NCBI GenBank assembly: GCA_004123355.1
Contig: SCHM01000003.1
Span: forward strand, 2,933,058-2,997,057
Source: Amphirosellinia nigrospora
Taxonomy: Eukaryota; Ascomycota; Sordariomycetes; Xylariales; Xylariaceae
Direction: 5' to 3'
DNA length: 64,000 nt
Below are positions 1 to 9,774 of this stretch, piece after piece (the first letter of the stretch is position 1; the number at the start of each line of letters is the position of its first letter). The translations under genes and the position numbers were made by a program. Under the pieces are notes generated by a model that saw only the letters and a list, made by a program, of their open reading frames with translations, searched no databases and was not told the origin of the DNA.

Positions 1-1828
1 TCCAAGAATAGTTGCTGCCTGCCTCGCTCAAGCTCACGCCGCTCCGCTTGAAGGATGCCCTCCATTTCGTCGAAGTATTTGAGCTTCAATTCCATCTTTT
101 GGAGGGTAACATTGACAGCAGCAGATAGAAGGCGGGTCATTTCCCGTTCTTCATGTGACGCTAAGCCACCAGCCCTAGCACCCACGGCCGCTAGGGGTAT
201 GCTGGCAATCGCGTTGGTAGTTGTCGTAGTGGTGGTCGTAGTAGTCGTTGTTGTTTCTTGACGAATATCAATTTCCATTGAGTCGCTTTCTTTTTCCTTG
301 CCTTTTCCATTAACCTTGTCTGCGTCACCACCCTCGATTCGTTTACGAAGCCCCTTTTGAAGTTCCTCGACAGATTTCCTCGCGGCCGCTGCAGTCGTTT
401 TTGGATCTGCAAGACTGGCCAAGAAACCAATGACAGACATGACGGGGTTGTCAGCTTGGCTGAATGGGAGGAAGCCACCGTGGTTCCCTAGCATGGCTAA
501 GCCTGTGGGAGCTTGGACGGGAGCTTCTGTTTCAAGATATTTGTCTTCAATATCTAATTGAAGGAATTGCAACACGCATTCCTCCCTAGTCCGGGTTCCG
601 ACGTGATCAGCGATTTCGGACCAATCATCGTCATATTTCTCTAATCCCTCGAGAAGTCTTAAAATTTCCGAATCATCCCATGGAGAATCGCGGTCAAGAA
701 CAGCCGAGTAAGCCTTGTTTTCCGTGCGGACAAATTGTGTGTTCGCCTGGTTACTAGGTATACGCCCCTCCAAGTAGCATGTCGGACAAACGTCATGCTT
801 GGTTTTGTCCGTAGGCTTAGCTTCAGGGAGGTGATAGTAGACACGAGTGCAGTCAATCCCACAATTCTGGCAGAACACCTTGGCGATAGGTCCCTTTAGG
901 CTCTCATCTGTACCGGCAGCGCTCGAGGTACCGTTGGGAACGGATTCACCGTTGGATTTGCTGTCTGTCTTGCTGAGTTTTGTTCCTTTCGCACTGGCTT
1001 CGTAGATGTTACGGCCAATCTCAAGATTCCGGTCGCCAGCAGCCGTAACCGCGGCATGGGCCTTTTGATCTGTGTCCGGGTTCTTTTGGCCTTCAGACAA
1101 AATGGGATCGGACGTAGGTTGCCAAGGTTGAAGTCCCCGAGGTGTATCGCAGATTACTTTGAAATGGCCGGTGAATGGGGGCCCAACTTGCGAAGGCCGC
1201 TGATCCGCATCGACCTACATGATGTGAGTACGTGGCTGAAGACATATATGGCAGTAGATAGTACCTGGTAATTAATCAAACCCCATTGCTCCAGAAAGGC
1301 ATGCACACGCATTATAGCGCATACATCGCCAGCTAGATTGCGACGGCATGCCGTGACTGTTAGATATTCAACGGGGTTTAATCGATACGTGTTGATCATG
1401 AAGTCTCGGTAATCCTTATAAACGTGTGGTGTCTTGCTTCGATTCCGGTTGTTGAAGAATTCAGGCAGTGCCTTGCGCTCGATATTATTGGTGTCGTTCA
1501 TATCAAACCATGTACTGTAACTTGGCAGGACAATGGCGTGGGTTTGAGAGATGAGGTGTTCGCGGGCAGCATTTTCGATGCTTTCTTTGGACTTGGCGTC
1601 GGGCGCGACACCCTCGACGACCGATACGCCATTCGCCCCATCAGTCCCTGGTTGCTCTCCATCCTTGGGCACGGCAGGCGCCTCGCCCATCTCCTCGTCT
1701 TCCTTAGCTAGGGTGGATTCAGCGGGCGGTGCAGGAGGGGCATCGAGGGGGTTATCTGAGGTACCCGTAGGTGCAGGAGTAGAGCTGTCTTGCTTAATGA
1801 CGGGCTCAGTCGATGGAACCTCGGACAT
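1..1828 (-). CDS. RSC8: SWIRM/ZZ/SANT chromatin-remodelling subunit, Rsc8/Swi3-like (3' end outside window)
   Basis: Core scaffold subunit of SWI/SNF- and RSC-type nucleosome remodelling complexes, acting in the nucleus. Two exons are visible, 1828-1265 and 1214-1; the 50-bp intron (1264-1215, GTACTA...TAG) is phase 0. In order the protein has an acidic Ala/Pro-rich N-terminus; a SWIRM domain at about residues 85-185 ([27 protein letters not shown]); a ZZ-type zinc finger ([14 protein letters not shown]...CPTCY); a SANT/Myb domain ([20 protein letters not shown], then [19 protein letters not shown]); a run of 13 Thr; and a C-terminal coiled coil that runs off the edge. This is the usual fungal Rsc8/Swi3 order, with about 590 residues seen. 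MSEVPSTEP at 1828 was chosen as the start; an in-frame ATG at 1849 is possible. A GTAAGT at about 1906 suggests an intron in the 5' leader. The frame is intact throughout. Confidence 0.88.
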
Positions 1829-2660
1829 CTGGATGTCTAAGCGGCGCATAAGTCTCTATCTACTCCGTGCAGGTCGCAGCAACACCAAAGACGCGTGATA
1901 CTTACCATCAGCCTGTGCAGGCGCACCAGTGGCATCGGATTGCAGACCCGGCTGCGCTAGGATCGGGTTGCTATCTGGGAAGCTCCGTGTGCAGGAGAGT
2001 CGTAATTGACGTGCTCCTCCATCTTTGATGGCGATGAGGTAGGTGGGTCGAAATGAAGACGGGGTTAGGAGTCGCGGTCGGGTCGCGCTGTGTCGCGGCT
2101 GTCAAATCCTATCTGTGGCGAGTCATTAAGGAGCGAAACAGTTAGAGCGAGAAGAGTAGCCTTTGCCGGGGGCTGAAAACCGATGGAATTGTTGGACTCG
2201 GAATGCGATATGTAATGAGGCTGGATCGATCGCGTGTTTGGTTCCAGGTTAGGGAAATAATTTCGGCGCGCGCTTGGAGCAGCTGCAATGACAATGGCCC
2301 AGAGACCGATTTCTAGTCAAATAAGTAGTGGGGCATTGAGAGCTTGGACCACTCAAGCCTCTAGATCGAGGCACGCTAGCCTTCGCACTTGAATGAGCTA
2401 TGGTCACGTATCACGTGTGCCTTCCACTAGCGGCATACTGTACATATAAGGCACGATCCGCTAACCTCGGTGGCGCTACGGTGGGCCTACAGCAGCCGGA
2501 CGCGGGCCGTGGACAACCGCAGGTTCTTGGTTTGGTGCAGCAGCGCATCTAGCGATTCACCTGGGCAGTATTCAGTGCCGCTCGTCTCACAACCCGACCA
2601 ACTTCGACCTCGAAATCTGTAGGGTGAGGACGACAAAATTTCCTCCACCATCGGAGCAAG
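1829..2660. promoter_or_regulatory. Divergent intergenic region between the SWIRM gene and ETF alpha
   Basis: This 0.8-kb stretch separates two genes transcribed away from each other, so it should hold both promoters and both 5' leaders. A palindromic CACGTG (E-box, bHLH-type site) lies at 2412-2417 and a TATA-like CATATAAG at 2453-2460. A likely 5'-leader intron donor for the minus gene (GTAAGT read on the minus strand) is at about 1906. The motif assignments are by eye only. Confidence 0.4.
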
Positions 2661-3793
2661 ATGTTCTCAGCCGCCAACCGAACCGCCCTTCGTGGCGTTG
2701 CGTCATCGCTGCCCCGATCTGCCTCGGCCTTTACCGGCCCTTTTAGTCGACCGGCGCTCCAAAGATTACTCTCATCGCTCGCTATCCTCGAACAGCGTGA
2801 AGGCAAGCTGAACCACGGATCATTGAGCGCAATAACCGCGGCTAAGACTATTGGCGGACCGGTTCATGGATTTCTTGCTGGAAGCAATATTAAGGCCGTT
2901 GCCGAGGAAGCTGCTAAAGCAGAGGGCGTTGAGAAGATCATTGCTGTAGACAATGCGGCTTATGACAAGGTAAAGATGATTGGATACGCATCCACATGCA
3001 CCCGATCCGTTGGCTATTGGACGTAGGCTTATCCGTTTCCTCAAAGGGCCTGCCCGAGAACTTCGCTCTGCTGGTGGTTGAGAACATCAAGAAAGGCGGC
3101 TACACGCACGTCATCGCGGGGCACACGGCATTCGGGAAGAATTTGATGCCCCGTATTGCCGCACTGTTAGATTCTCAACAAATCTCCGACATCACTGCGG
3201 TTGAGAACGAGAACACCTTCGTGCGCCCGATATATGCAGGAAACGCCATTGCCACCGTCGAGTCCTCCGATGCCGTTAAGGTCATAACAATCCGAGGCAC
3301 TTCCTTCCCTGCCGTCGAGGCACAGGGCGGCTCAGCTACCGTGGAAGATGGTGCTGACCCCAAGTCGGAAGCCTTAGCCGAATGGGTGTCGGAAGATTTG
3401 GCTAAGTCAGACCGCCCAGATCTACCGACTGCTGGGAAAGTTGTTTCGGGCGGACGGGGTCTCAAGTCCAAAGAGGACTTCGATAAGATTATGCAACCAC
3501 TTGCAGATTCAATAGGCGCAGCCATTGGCGCGTCTCGCGCTGCCGTAGATAGCGGGTATGCGGACAATAGCTTGCAAGTTGGTCAAACGGGTAAAGTCGT
3601 CGCTCCTCAATTGTACATGGCCGTGGGCATCTCGGGTGCGATCCAACATTTGGCCGGTATGAAGGACAGTAAAGTCATTGCAGCAATTAACAAGGATCCC
3701 GATGCACCAATATTTCAAGTCGCCGACGTGGGGCTGGTCGGCGATCTATTTGAAAAAGTTCCAGAGTTGACGGAGAAGTTGAAGAGCTCTTAG
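2661..3793 (+). CDS. ETFA: Electron transfer flavoprotein alpha subunit, mitochondrial
   Basis: Alpha subunit of the FAD-containing ETF heterodimer. It takes electrons from mitochondrial acyl-CoA and related dehydrogenases and passes them to ETF-ubiquinone oxidoreductase. Exons 2661-2969 and 3047-3793; the 77-bp intron (GTAAAG...AAG) is phase 0 and joins AAYDK to GLPENF, as in other fungi. The 351-residue product matches the usual family length. The first ~25 residues ([20 protein letters not shown]) look like a matrix-targeting peptide. The N-terminal ETF domain is followed by the FAD domain, with [18 protein letters not shown], the QVGQTGK segment and the ETF-alpha signature [16 protein letters not shown]...[13 protein letters not shown]. 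It ends 61 bp from the convergent ARH1 stop. Confidence 0.95.
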
Positions 3794-3854
3794 TTTAAAA
3801 TTATAAGTTAAAGTACAGTATAAATGTAACATTGGTTTGTGACTATATATTTTG
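3794..3854. other. Short tail-to-tail spacer between ETF alpha and ARH1
   Basis: Only 61 bp of A+T-rich DNA separate the stop codons of two convergent genes, so their 3' untranslated regions probably overlap. No sequence-specific terminator can be identified. Confidence 0.6.
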
Positions 3855-5563
3855 TTACTTCTCGCGGCTGGCAGTTAACATGTCATCTATAGTCGTAAAC
3901 TTTTCCCTTTCTTTTCCGGCTAACAGGCCGCGTTCTCTTTCCGCCTTGTCGATCTTCTTCCAGTCTTCCCATTGAATAATTCGGCATTTATCCTTTTCAA
4001 CCTCGCTACGCAAGCCTTCCCAACCATAGTTATCTCCCGAGTTTAGAAATAGGGTTGTAGCGGCCCAGTCGGCGGCAATAGCATCACCAGTGGAGAACGC
4101 ATCCTCCATCGTCGATGCAATAACACCCGTAGGCCCTCTCTTCACCCATCCGGCACAGTATACGCCTGGCAGAGTCGTGGTTTGTACACCGTCTCCGGCA
4201 AGTCGCAAAACACGACCAAACCCATCGTTCTGAATAACGCCCTTCCTATCATCAAAGAGTATTCCTGCCTCAGTAAATCCGGGGAGGGCGACCGACTTAT
4301 AACCAATGGAGCGGAACACCACCGACGATGGGCTGTAGTTTGTCACCGATACTTTGGACGCTGGAAGTGGGATCAAAAGGTGAAGAAAGAGAGGTCCGCT
4401 CGAAGGTCGTGCTCTGCACCCTACCATCCGCTGTGCCGCTGAACTCGGTGGGCGATAGACAGAAATCAAGTGACCATGACTTATTTGAGTGCTCAGCCCG
4501 GCTCGTCGAGCCCTTCACTAGGACCTCCATTAACCGTCGTCGGGCGCGAGGTAGTTTGGATATTTCATCTGGTAAAAGGCTCATGTCGATGGGATGGAAA
4601 TGAACCGAATGCAATTTCATCAACTCCCGCACTTCCTTAATCGTAAATGCTGCTGGACAGTTGTTAGTCTCTGATGGAAAAGGAGTGCTTCACTAAATGG
4701 GTTCACACCTGCATCGGACCTCTCCTTCCGACTATATGTACTCGTTTAATACGGCTCTTCGATAACGTGTCTATGGCGGATTCGGTGATGTCTGACTTTC
4801 GCAGTACATCCAAGTTTTCCAGCATCATTCTCGCGACATCCAGCGCGACATTTCCCTGGCCAACGATAACTGCCTCCTCGCCCTGCGTCAGATCCGGGGC
4901 TAGGTCGGCGTACTCGGGCAAGCCATTATACCAACCGACGAACTCACGCGCCGAATAGATGCCACGCAGCTTAGACTCATTAGGGACCCCCAACTTCTTA
5001 TCCTTCGATGCGCCGTATGCAAAGACCACGGCATCGTAATGGCGCATCAGAGTCGCTAGCGGGATCGTGCATCCCTGGAAATGGCCACCCTGATTGCCGA
5101 TAGCCACATTCCCAATAAATGTAAAATCCGGTGAGCGAGCCACCTCTTCAAATTTGTCTTGGCAGTTCTAATACAAGTCCGAGGTTCGAGTCAACGGATG
5201 GCCGTGTTATGCTGTGAAGCGGGGATGTCGCAAATTGCATCATACCTTGACTTCGGGATGGTCCGGCGCGACGCCGAATCGCACCAAGCCAAAAGGCACC
5301 GGCAAGGCCTCAAACATGTCTATCTTAACTTGCTGTATCCTCGACATAGCTCTGTAAGCTGTATAGAAACCAGCTGGCCCAGAGCCGACCACGGCCATGC
5401 GGAATGGCTGGCCATTGCGAATTGTAGTGGTGGCATATGAGCGTTGAGTTGTGATGGATGACGATGGCGACTTAGTCAGCCAGCTGTTCCTACTCACAGT
5501 TTTCTGCAAGCAGGAGTTGCAAAGCCGCGACTTGGCAAAATATGTCATGGTCGACGGAAGCAA
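3855..5563 (-). CDS. ARH1: Adrenodoxin/ferredoxin-NADP+ reductase, mitochondrial; two reading-frame problems
   Basis: FAD enzyme that passes electrons from NADPH to mitochondrial ferredoxin for Fe-S cluster and heme A synthesis. Exon 1, 5563-5246, carries a targeting-like N-terminus and the FAD-binding motif VVGSGPAGFYTAYRA. A 78-bp phase-0 intron (5245-5168) follows. Exon 2, 5167-4709, has the NADP-binding VIVGQGNVALDVARM and HIVGRRGPMQ. Exon 3, about 4652-3855, has AFTIKEVREL, FRSIGYKS and GVYCAGWVKRGPTGVIASTM. Expected length is about 524 residues. Two breaks are seen. The GT-AG junction of intron 2 (4708-4653) leaves the sequence one base short of the frame needed for AFTIKE. Near 4335-4350 the frame must move by one extra base between SSPFDPTSSVQ and SSVVFRSIGYKS. 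A 64-bp GT-AG intron (4424-4361) could bridge the second site but would delete family sequence. Confidence 0.85.
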
Positions 5564-6148
5564 GGGCTAATCATAAGAATGAAGTGAGCCTCAAGGACCA
5601 ATCTAAGTCTTTTGACATAGGCAAGCTGAGATGTTAAAGCTCTCAATTCTTGAATTCTATATCCGCCGTACATAGTAGATAGTTGTCGAGCTCCATCGCA
5701 TTAATACGGTTTTCGCACTGTGTTTTTTTCCTTCTTCGCCTAACGGTTTGCAATTTGTTGTCCTTGAGCTGTAGCCCGAAGTCATGACGGTAGATCACGA
5801 CAATTCGACATAGCGCCCGGCACATCTCCATTCTTGGTTAGCCGTCTGTATTAAGAGCATCTAGCATTACGAACTGGGCAATGGAGTTGTTGCGTTGGTT
5901 GTATGCTATAATTAGCATAGTACCTGCATAAGGGCGGGATGGTGGCATGTTGCCATGGAGACCACACCCGACCCAATTAGGCACAATGTCTACTTCACAT
6001 AACGTCACTGTAGCTGAGCTGTTTCCCCGCCACTTAAACAGCTCTGTTTTCCGAAGTTGTTACAAACAATTAAACAACCCATTCCAACCAATCTATTCAC
6101 CATCTTGCGAGAAGAATCCAGTCTCGCTGGAGTTGGCCATACGCAAAA
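5564..6148. other. Divergent intergenic region, ARH1 / membrane protein
   Basis: About 0.6 kb between two outward-facing genes, so it presumably carries both promoters. I see no convincing gene or RNA in it. Small open frames here lack codon structure or recognisable motifs. Confidence 0.5.
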
Positions 6149-8155
6149 ATGGGGGCGCAACAACCGTATCTGTACGATGCGGTCCGTCGCGACTCACAGT
6201 TCCCAGAGAAAGAATTCGACCCGAAGGCTGTGACAAGGGCGAGCTGGGAGGTGAAGCCTAAGAAACCCAAAAAGAAGGGGCCGCTCGTGTCCTTCAACCG
6301 ACATCCCGAGTAAGTCTCTGATCTACTTTTAAATGTGCGGAATGGCCGCGAGATTGATAATCGATATGCTAACCTTGTAGTGCTCATATGGTGCCTACCG
6401 GCCGGACTTACAACTTTCGGCCTATGAGTGACACCACAAAATGGTGGATTAGATGGACAAGATACCTGCAGCTCGTTCTGCGTGCCTTGGAATTAATCGC
6501 CGGAGCTGGACTCCTGACCCTCATGATTCTCATCTCCAATGTACCAGCATTGGAGGCTTGGATCCTACGCGTTGCGGTATGTTTTTCTTAACTGTCCCGA
6601 CTATGAAGTGAATCTGACCGAGCTCATAGCCTGGCATCATCGTCATTTGTAGCGCATACGCTATCTTACACCTTGCTAGGCCCGCACGAGCAAGACCGCC
6701 TGCCTCCTCAGCCGCGTACCAGTTATTCGCTGGCATTACTGACTTGGCTATTTTGCCTTTCTACGCATTCGGGGCCATCACAGTATCTAAAGAAAACAAC
6801 AACTGGGACACGATCATAGAAAATAAGACCCTGCTCCCAATATTCATCCAGTCTGAGTACTATGGGCTTCTCTCTGCGATCGGCCTCCATGCCGTATCAC
6901 TTTTCATATCCTTATATTTGGGTCTAATGTTCAAACGCATAGCCGACATGCCACCTGATATGAATCCTCTAGAGAGTAATTTAACATCTCGCACAAAGCA
7001 TAAGCGCAACAAGTCTTCAATGGCAAGCAGCTATACCACTACGTCAGAGGACAGTAAGCGTTTGTCGACGCCTTTCGAGGACCACCGCCGCTCCGGGGCA
7101 CCATACGAAGATCTATCAAGGCCACCGAGTGTCCCTTTCATGCACACTCGTAGTGGCTCACAGGGTTCATTCACCTCTTCAAAGCGCGACTCCCGTGTCG
7201 ATCTACCCAGTAGGCATTACCAGATCACACCGGGCAACTCGCCTCGCAACAGTGTGGTGTCCCCCGCGGATCAAAAGCGCAAGTCGAACCTTGGCCGGCA
7301 CAGCGTGGCAGCTATATAGAAATCCCGCTCAACCAGACAGGCTCCCCGTCCTCCTCACGGCCAAGCAGTGTGGCGAATTCACAACCCGTCAACGTTTCGC
7401 CTGCGCGTACGACCAAATTCACAGAAGCTTGGTACGCTTCAGAGTCGCTCATTAACCGTACACAGCAGCGGCAGCGCGCCATGAACGCGAGTGAGCGGAT
7501 GGCAGCAGAGAGATCTAAGACTTACGAGGCGCTGAACCAGCGATATGGAGACGACGAATCGGACTCGGAACAGGAGAACGTGATGCGTCCCGACGACATC
7601 TCAGATTTCGAAGACGACGACGACCCGATCAACGTCTCACGCAATATGCGCCCCAACCCATTACGTCTGAATCCTCTCCCATCAACGCCCCCACGGGAGA
7701 GTAGGAATACGCCGCAGCAAAATCCCACTCCCAGGCTACGCGACTCCCAACAATCGCTGCCGGTTCTCGTAGAGGTGAGCGCGAACCGGCGCAGCGTGAG
7801 TGGCAGTCAGGATATTGTGGATGCGGAGCCCGCCCCTGCTCCAGCGCCCGCGCGTCGACCAACAATCCTCGGAGCCTGGGGTCGCGTCAAGGGGAATAGG
7901 AACTCGTCGATCCAGGCGGACGACCAATTCTATTCAAAGCCATACGGCGAACTAAAGAGTGCCACGCCGCCTATTCCATACGGCAACGAAAAGAAGGAGG
8001 TGAAGGGCTCAGAGGGCCGCCAGGTCTCATCTGGAAATGACTATGATCTGGGCAGTGCTGCGAATGCGGGATATCGTCGCAAAGCTAGCGGACGGGTCGC
8101 TGAGGAGGGCATGGCGGGCCCCAGGTACTCGCGATACAGCGTATTGGATGAATAA
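6149..8155 (+). CDS. Conserved fungal four-span membrane protein with long Ser-rich tail; apparent frameshift near 7300
   Basis: I do not recognise a named family. Exons 6149-6309, 6381-6576 and 6630-8155; both introns are GT-AG (71 and 53 bp) and in phase. A Lys-rich N-terminus is followed by four hydrophobic segments: around YLQLVLRALELIAGAGLL, ILRVAPGIIVICSAYAILHL, LFAGITDLAILPFYAFGAI and GLLSAIGLHAVSLFISLYLG. After these comes about 370 residues of low-complexity Ser/Pro/Arg-rich sequence, probably cytoplasmic. The frame of exon 3 ends at a TAG (7317-7319) after LGRHSVAAI, yet the next frame continues as YIEIPLNQTGSPSSSRPSS and stays open to 8155. A one-base loss at about 7300-7312 (GTGGCAGC) explains both halves, giving about 627 residues. 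It could otherwise be a truncated protein of about 350 residues. Confidence 0.7.
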
Positions 8156-8653
8156 GTTGCGGCTTACCGTTAGGAAAGGCACGGGGGGAATAGTTGGCAG
8201 AAAGGTGGATAAAAGGGCGTTGTTTTTTTGTTGTTTTCTGTTTTTAGGATTCCCAGTTGTGCGTATTTGATGCCGGGTGTTGGCATTGTGTAATATGTCT
8301 TGGGTCTGGATTCGGGCATGTCAGAAGATATGACGTGCATGTGCGGGTGGGCTTGTTCACTGTCCAACATATCGGCCGGCTGGTGGGAAGCATAAATGGC
8401 ATTATTATTGTAAATTGAACGAGATGTATTGATGAAAATAATGGGAGATGGCGGTCACGTAGAATGAATGGTCTCAATAAGCTCAGGAAAACCCCAATTC
8501 TATAAATCTCTATATTATTCGTCATCATACGTTCCCAGGTCCTCTAGTTCCACCTGCGTGATCTAGGCTCGTGGTGCTAACTTGCCTCGCTGCGCCGTCT
8601 ATCCTCGCCTCAACTATGCAATGTCTATATAAAAACGTAACACCACCCGTGAC
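8156..8653. other. Convergent intergenic spacer, no gene seen
   Basis: About 0.5 kb lies between the stop codons of the membrane protein and the DUF1275 gene and should hold both 3' untranslated regions. It has T-rich runs near 8220. Short open frames here show no recognisable motif. Confidence 0.5.
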
Positions 8654-9774
8654 CTAACCACCTATGCTTTTTTTCTCCTTACCACAGAAGAACCAAAAGA
8701 CCGTGATAGAAAGCTTAAGGGCTGCAACAAGCCACAAGCTGTTCTGTACTTGACCCGTAGCCTTAGATATGTAACCCCCCGCAATGGCACCGACAAGAGT
8801 GAGCGTGAAGGCGATGGCGCGCTTGTTCCGCTTCGGGTTCTTGGCGAACGGCGCGAAGATGTTGGGGTCGCTGACGAGGTCGCAGAGCAGCGTCGTGATG
8901 ACGACGGTCGGCACCTCGGCGACGCCCAGGCCCCGGCTGTTCACGATCTGCCCGGCCGCCTGGAAGGAGAGCAGGGCGATGGGCGCCAGCTCGGCGAAGT
9001 CGACGTCGGCCGGGTCCCGCCGCGACGGGTACCGTCCGTCGATCAGCCCGCCCTGGATGATGCCCGCCGCCAGCGACACGAAGATGGTCTGCGCCAGGAA
9101 CGAGACGAAGACGGTCCGCCGCTGCCGCCCCCGCCCGATCAGTGCGTGGAACCGCGAGAAGCACACGCAGCCTACTATGAAGGAGCCGATGGATGTCACT
9201 GCATTTCGCTGTGTCAGCATTGCTCTCACTAACCCTTTTACTTCTTATTTTATCCAATCCAGTGTTTTGATCCGCCTTTACATGACGTAAATTTCTTTCC
9301 TTTTTGAAAGTAAATAAATAGAAATGAGGAAAATCTTGATTACAAGAGCGACCCATCCGTAGGGTTTGTTGTTTTGCCCCGACGTACCCAGCGCTACAAA
9401 AACGGTGTTTCCTAGATAGATAGTTCCCGTCAGAGATTATGTCTTATTCTAGTTAGCTATTTCGGCGATAGGACTTACCAGTTTGCATGGATACGAAAGT
9501 GCCATACGCTAGAGAAATGTCAGTCAGTCAATTTCTATGTATCTCTTTTTTTTTTTAGTTTAGGTTACTCACCATTATAGAGTGTGCCATCAGTGAGACC
9601 GGTAGCGAAACAGCAGACGAGCAGAGGTATGTAGACGAGGCGTGGGTCGAGATCGTCCGAAAACTTGCTAAGAAAACTGGACCTGGGTTTTATTTCGTTA
9701 AGCTGCTCGGACGAACTGTTGTCCGAAGAGTTGTTTCCCATTTTTGGCGGCGCAGCCTTCTCTTCGTCCAGCAT
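8654..9774 (-). CDS. DUF1275 (YoaK-type) integral membrane protein; exon 3/4 junction out of phase
   Basis: Membrane protein of the DUF1275 family, whose biochemical role is not established. Exon 1, 9774-9573, encodes a hydrophilic head and the first span (YIPLLVCCFATGLTDGTLYN). Exon 2, 9508-9479, is a 30-bp micro-exon (AYGTFVSMQTG). Exon 3, from 9411 to about 9344, gives GNTVFVALGTSGQ...KPYGWVAL. Exon 4, 9198-8654, gives TSIGSFIVGCVCFSR and the remaining spans. The motifs TGLTD..LYN..GTFVSMQTGNTVF and PYGW...S.GSF..G are typical of the family. With the obvious GT-AG intron (9343-9199) exon 4 is one base out of frame. A donor GTACGT at 9387 restores the frame but removes the conserved GTSGQ...PYGW loop. 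Exon 4 is markedly G+C-rich, unlike exons 1-3. Confidence 0.75.

Noticed and set aside
55-261. Plus-strand 68-codon frame ending in a poly-Val run
   Set aside because: It is the complement of the Thr tract and coiled coil of the SWIRM gene.
5170-5200. GGTTCGAGTC resembling a tRNA T-loop
   Set aside because: It lies in an ARH1 intron; no acceptor stem or anticodon arm can be built around it.
8750-9356. Overlapping long frames on both strands in the G+C-rich DUF1275 exon
   Set aside because: They are shadows of the real minus-strand exon; Arg/Pro-rich and without motifs.
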